Assembly (NCBI GenBank): GCA_014379925.1
Contig: JACMKY010000059.1
Span: 1 to 8,444, forward strand
Source: Cytophagales bacterium
Lineage (GTDB): Bacteria > Bacteroidota > Bacteroidia > Cytophagales > ES-bin-26
Direction: 5' to 3'
DNA length: 8,444 nucleotides
The notes beneath the pieces were generated by a model. The model was not told where the DNA came from. It made no database searches and worked only from the letters and a program-made list of their open reading frames with translations. Shown one piece after another: positions 6,054 to 8,444 of this stretch. Every line of letters starts with the position of its first letter. Positions within the stretch are counted from its first letter, which is position 1. A program made the translations under genes and the position numbers.

Positions 6054-7067
6054 ATGCGCAAGTATTTCATCGCAAGTTGGGTGGGCCTGATCGGGTTGCC
6101 GGCTTTCCTGTTGGCACAAAGCCCGGACCGCAGTCGGCCGCCAGCATCCGGGATGCTCGAATCACCGCCGATCACGTCTGAACCAGTCGTGCTCGAAACG
6201 TCCACTGGCCGATTGTACGGCACGGTAGACTTACCCAGGTCCGCCGCCCCCTTCCCCGTCGCACTCCTCATTGCTGGTTCCGGCCCCACCGATCGTGACG
6301 GTAACTCCGCGGCGTTGCCCGGTGCGAACAACAGCCTCAAATTGCTCGCGCAAGGGTTAGCCACCCAGGGTATTGCCTCCGTACGTTACGACAAGCGCGG
6401 CATTGCCGAAAGTGCCAAAGCCGGGACCAGTGAGACGGACCTGCGCTTTGACACCTACGTTGACGATGCGGTGCGCTGGGGAAAACAATTGCGGGAGGAC
6501 AAGCGGTTTTCTAAGCTCGTTGTAATCGGGCACAGTGAGGGCGCACTGATCGGCACGGTTGCCACCCAGAAGATGCAGGCGGACGCCTTCATCTCCATTG
6601 CCGGAGCCGGGCGTCCCGCGCCGCAATTGATTCTCGATCAGGTAAAAGGCAAGTTGCCCCCGGATTTGCAGCGTCAAACCGAGCGTGTTCTTCAGCGCCT
6701 TACCGAAGGCAAGACAACCGGCGAAGTGCCGGCACCATTGGCCGCTCTTTTCCGTCCGAGCGTACAGCCGTACCTGATCTCGTGGTTCAGGTATGATCCC
6801 GCCCAAGAAATTGCCAAAATTACCGTGCCCACCTTGGTCGTTCAGGGAACAACGGATGTCCAAGTGAGCACCGAAGAGGCGAAGCTACTGGCGAAGGCAA
6901 AGCCCGCTGCCAAATTGCTGATCGTTGAAGGAATGAACCACGTGCTCAAGGAAGTGCCGCTTGACAACGCCCAGCAAGTGAAATCCTACCGTGACGCGAC
7001 CCTGCCGGTGGCGCCTCAACTGCTCAGAGAACTCGGGGTATTCATCAAGCAACCAGTAGGTAACTGA
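6054..7067 (+). CDS. Secreted alpha/beta hydrolase (serine hydrolase)
   Basis: The protein has 337 residues. Residues 1-21 form a signal peptide (MRKYFIASWVG...LLAQ), with Q22 as the probable first mature residue. After a short linker the fold starts at LYGTVDLPRSAAPFPVALLIAGSGPTDR (54-81 region), where GSGPTDRDGN (75-84) is the oxyanion-side loop typical of this family. SVRYDKRGIAES (109-120) is the strand before the nucleophile. The nucleophile elbow is GHSEG with S161, the acid is D268 in VVQGTTDVQVS, and the base is H296 in GMNHVLK, so the triad is complete. Relatives are annotated as alpha/beta hydrolases or S9-like peptidases/esterases; substrate is unknown. It probably acts in the periplasm. 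The preceding gene fragment ends 88 bases upstream and the glycosidase-like gene starts 237 bases downstream, so co-transcription is possible but not shown. Confidence 0.92.
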   Translation: MRKYFIASWVGLIGLPAFLLAQSPDRSRPPASGMLESPPITSEPVVLETSTGRLYGTVDLPRSAAPFPVALLIAGSGPTDRDGNSAALPGANNSLKLLAQGLATQGIASVRYDKRGIAESAKAGTSETDLRFDTYVDDAVRWGKQLREDKRFSKLVVIGHSEGALIGTVATQKMQADAFISIAGAGRPAPQLILDQVKGKLPPDLQRQTERVLQRLTEGKTTGEVPAPLAALFRPSVQPYLISWFRYDPAQEIAKITVPTLVVQGTTDVQVSTEEAKLLAKAKPAAKLLIVEGMNHVLKEVPLDNAQQVKSYRDATLPVAPQLLRELGVFIKQPVGN

Positions 7068-7304
7068 AAGAGAACGGGCGTGACAAAGGGAGTGCCTGGT
7101 CGCTGGTTGTTGCCTTTCGGATGATGGATTCGCAATTTTATATGGACGTAAACTACTAAAAATCAGTAAAGTGTATATTTTTTTCATTGCTTAAATCCCT
7201 GATGGACAGGAAGTCAACCGCTACGGTTTTACAAACCTGAAGGGAACAACCCGATTGCTGAACACGATGACCGTCAAAAGTTATTTTCTTAACCAACCGT
7301 TACA
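7068..7304. other. Intergenic region before the GH88-like gene, with an AT-rich patch and a short open frame
   Basis: About 70 bases at 7131-7200 are strongly AT-rich compared with the flanks and are the likeliest promoter area, though no exact -7 consensus is present. A small inverted repeat (7216-7220 with 7224-7228) is followed by TT and is too weak to call a terminator. A frame without an upstream ATG is open from 7195 to a TGA at 7306-7308 and overlaps the ATG of the next gene as ATGA. Confidence 0.4.
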
Positions 7305-8444
7305 ATGATCAATCGCAGGGAGTTCATCACCCGGCTGGCCCTGATACCAGGTAGTGCTTACGGGCGCTCAACGGCGTGGGCGGCACCGGAAGCGATCGCT
7401 GCTCCCGCAAAAGCCCCCCGCTTTAAACGCTTCGTTGCCGTTGTAGAACCATTTCCCCCGATTGCCTTGCCGGATCATAAGCGGGTTCCGCTCGCTAAAA
7501 CGGCTTTCCCGGTAATGGCCCAAGGGGAGGTCCGTTTGAGGTTTCCCGGACTCAAAGACGAGAAGGGTTCCTACTGGCTCCGCCTGACCGCGGCCATTGA
7601 TTTTCGGGAAGAGAAGCGCGTGCAGGTAGCGTTGGGAGACACGGGCCAGTCCGTCGGGGTCTTTGATATCCGGTACGCGCATCCCTTTCAGCCGTTCGAG
7701 ATTCCGGTTGACAAAAAGTGGATTCCCCACATTCAGCAACGGGGCCTTTCGTTGACGCTGGCCAAAGGCAATACCGAAGCCTGGTTTTTGACACCGGGGC
7801 CAGCGATGGGTGATTTTGAGGGCTTACAACCGCAATTGCTGTTGAGCATCCGGACCGGGAACGAGCAAGCGTTCCTCGCCAATCTCTATTCGATGAACGC
7901 GTTCAGTCCCTTCGGCTGGCTGGGAGGCTGCGTGCTGGATGGGTTGCACGAGCTTGGGCGTACCGGTGATACCCAAGCACGGGCGGCCCTCGACAATCAC
8001 CTCAACGTCTTCCTGGATGATCAGAAAGGCATCGTTTACGAAAACCCGATGACGGTGCCCCTGGACGGTTCCTTCAACAGCATCGAAGATTTCCTGCCCT
8101 TCGCCTGCATCGTCGATCGCTTCCCAATGCACAATTCCGTACGAAAAGCGACGGCGTTTTTGCTGGCCCGCAAGAATGCCGACGGCATCATTGTCAGCGG
8201 CAACGACATCACCACCGAGGGCTGCTATACGGTAGCGTATCCGTTGGCGGCCATCGCCAAAAACACGCGCGACGGCCAACTGGCCCAGATTGCGCTGGAC
8301 CAACTCACGCACCGAATGCAGTTTTTGACCGCCGAACGGGCGATCTTCCAACGCGCCACCCTTCAGGGCGGGAAAGCCTACCGAAACTGGGGACGGGGCG
8401 TTGCCTGGTATCTGCTCGGCTCCGTAAAAACCCTTCAACTGCTG
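7305..8444 (+). CDS. Tat-exported glycoside hydrolase family 88-like protein, 3' end outside the window
   Basis: The frame is open for 380 codons from ATG 7305-7307 to the right edge. The N-terminus MINRREFITRLAL carries a twin-arginine motif (R4-R5-E-F-I) followed by a hydrophobic stretch and an AWA cleavage site near residue 27, so export by Tat is likely. Residues 40-180 look like a beta-rich region with no motif I recognise. From about 185 the sequence becomes helical and fits an (alpha/alpha)6 barrel: SPFGWLGGCVLDGLHELG (201-218), SFNSIEDFLPFACIVDRF (256-273), TTEGCYTVAYPLAAIA (303-318), QLTHRMQFLTAERAIFQRA (333-351), and YRNWGRGVAWYLLGSVKTLQ (359-378). The last stretch is the typical end of family 88/105-type unsaturated uronyl or rhamnogalacturonyl hydrolases. 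The Asp in IEDFLP (262) is a candidate catalytic residue. Such enzymes remove the unsaturated sugar left by polysaccharide lyases; the substrate here is not known. Confidence 0.75.
   Translation, partial: MINRREFITRLALIPGSAYGRSTAWAAPEAIAAPAKAPRFKRFVAVVEPFPPIALPDHKRVPLAKTAFPVMAQGEVRLRFPGLKDEKGSYWLRLTAAIDFREEKRVQVALGDTGQSVGVFDIRYAHPFQPFEIPVDKKWIPHIQQRGLSLTLAKGNTEAWFLTPGPAMGDFEGLQPQLLLSIRTGNEQAFLANLYSMNAFSPFGWLGGCVLDGLHELGRTGDTQARAALDNHLNVFLDDQKGIVYENPMTVPLDGSFNSIEDFLPFACIVDRFPMHNSVRKATAFLLARKNADGIIVSGNDITTEGCYTVAYPLAAIAKNTRDGQLAQIALDQLTHRMQFLTAERAIFQRATLQGGKAYRNWGRGVAWYLLGSVKTLQLL

Noticed and set aside
6357..6863. Minus-strand open frame of 168 codons
   Set aside because: It lies opposite the alpha/beta hydrolase, which has a complete catalytic triad; the antisense frame is a by-product of codon bias.
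7824..8438. Long minus-strand open frame of 204 codons
   Set aside because: It is antisense to the GH88-like gene, whose frame has clear family motifs; the antisense product has none.
1..8444. CRISPR arrays, tRNA or rRNA genes, insertion-sequence ends, attachment sites
   Set aside because: No repeat-spacer pattern, no structural RNA signature, no transposase and no terminal inverted repeats were seen on either strand.

Overview
The window looks like part of a chromosome from a moderately GC-rich member of the Bacteroidota, most likely a Cytophagales relative of Spirosoma, Fibrella or Rudanella. The pointers are a sensor propeller protein of the type abundant in that group, a decayed FtsX-type permease and a decayed histidine-kinase tail resembling the large paralogous families there, a Tat-exported family 88-like glycosidase, and an exact match to the Bacteroidota -7 promoter element (TAnnTTTG) ahead of one gene. 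The assignment is inferred from gene style, not from a marker gene.

Left part (1-1135): a secreted NTF2/SnoaL-like protein runs off the left edge on the minus strand. It is followed by about 720 bases with no intact gene. That gap holds two gene fossils: on the minus strand a piece of an FtsX/MacB-type ABC permease, and on the plus strand the end of a histidine-kinase ATPase domain, apparently frameshifted.

Middle part (1136-4759): four intact minus-strand genes. A small four-helix membrane protein of the DUF1772/anthrone-oxygenase-like family lies downstream of an NmrA-type NAD(P)-binding oxidoreductase, with a strong hairpin between them. Upstream of these, a classical short-chain dehydrogenase and an AlkZ/YcaQ-like winged-helix DNA glycosylase are 49 bases apart and probably form a two-gene transcription unit. 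That unit ends at a perfect 14-bp hairpin whose near arm encodes the last residues and stop codon of the glycosylase-like gene.

Right part (4760-8444): after a 438-base gap the genes switch to the plus strand. First comes a 255-residue N-terminal fragment of a sensor propeller protein, which stops where the family normally continues for hundreds of residues. Next is a secreted alpha/beta hydrolase with a complete Ser-Asp-His triad. Last is a Tat-signal protein with a family 88-like glycosidase barrel, running off the right edge.

The genes do not form one obvious pathway. The picture is an accessory region of stand-alone oxidoreductases and exported hydrolases, with at least three pieces of decayed or truncated signalling and transport genes. 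I did not find a convincing new biological system. The most informative points are the gene fossils, the AlkZ-type QxQ motif, and the terminator overlapping a coding end. Three open frames extend upstream of the likely starts; ATG starts were chosen at 3888 (instead of a TTG at 3891), 4759 (instead of 4978) and 5198 (instead of a GTG at 5153).
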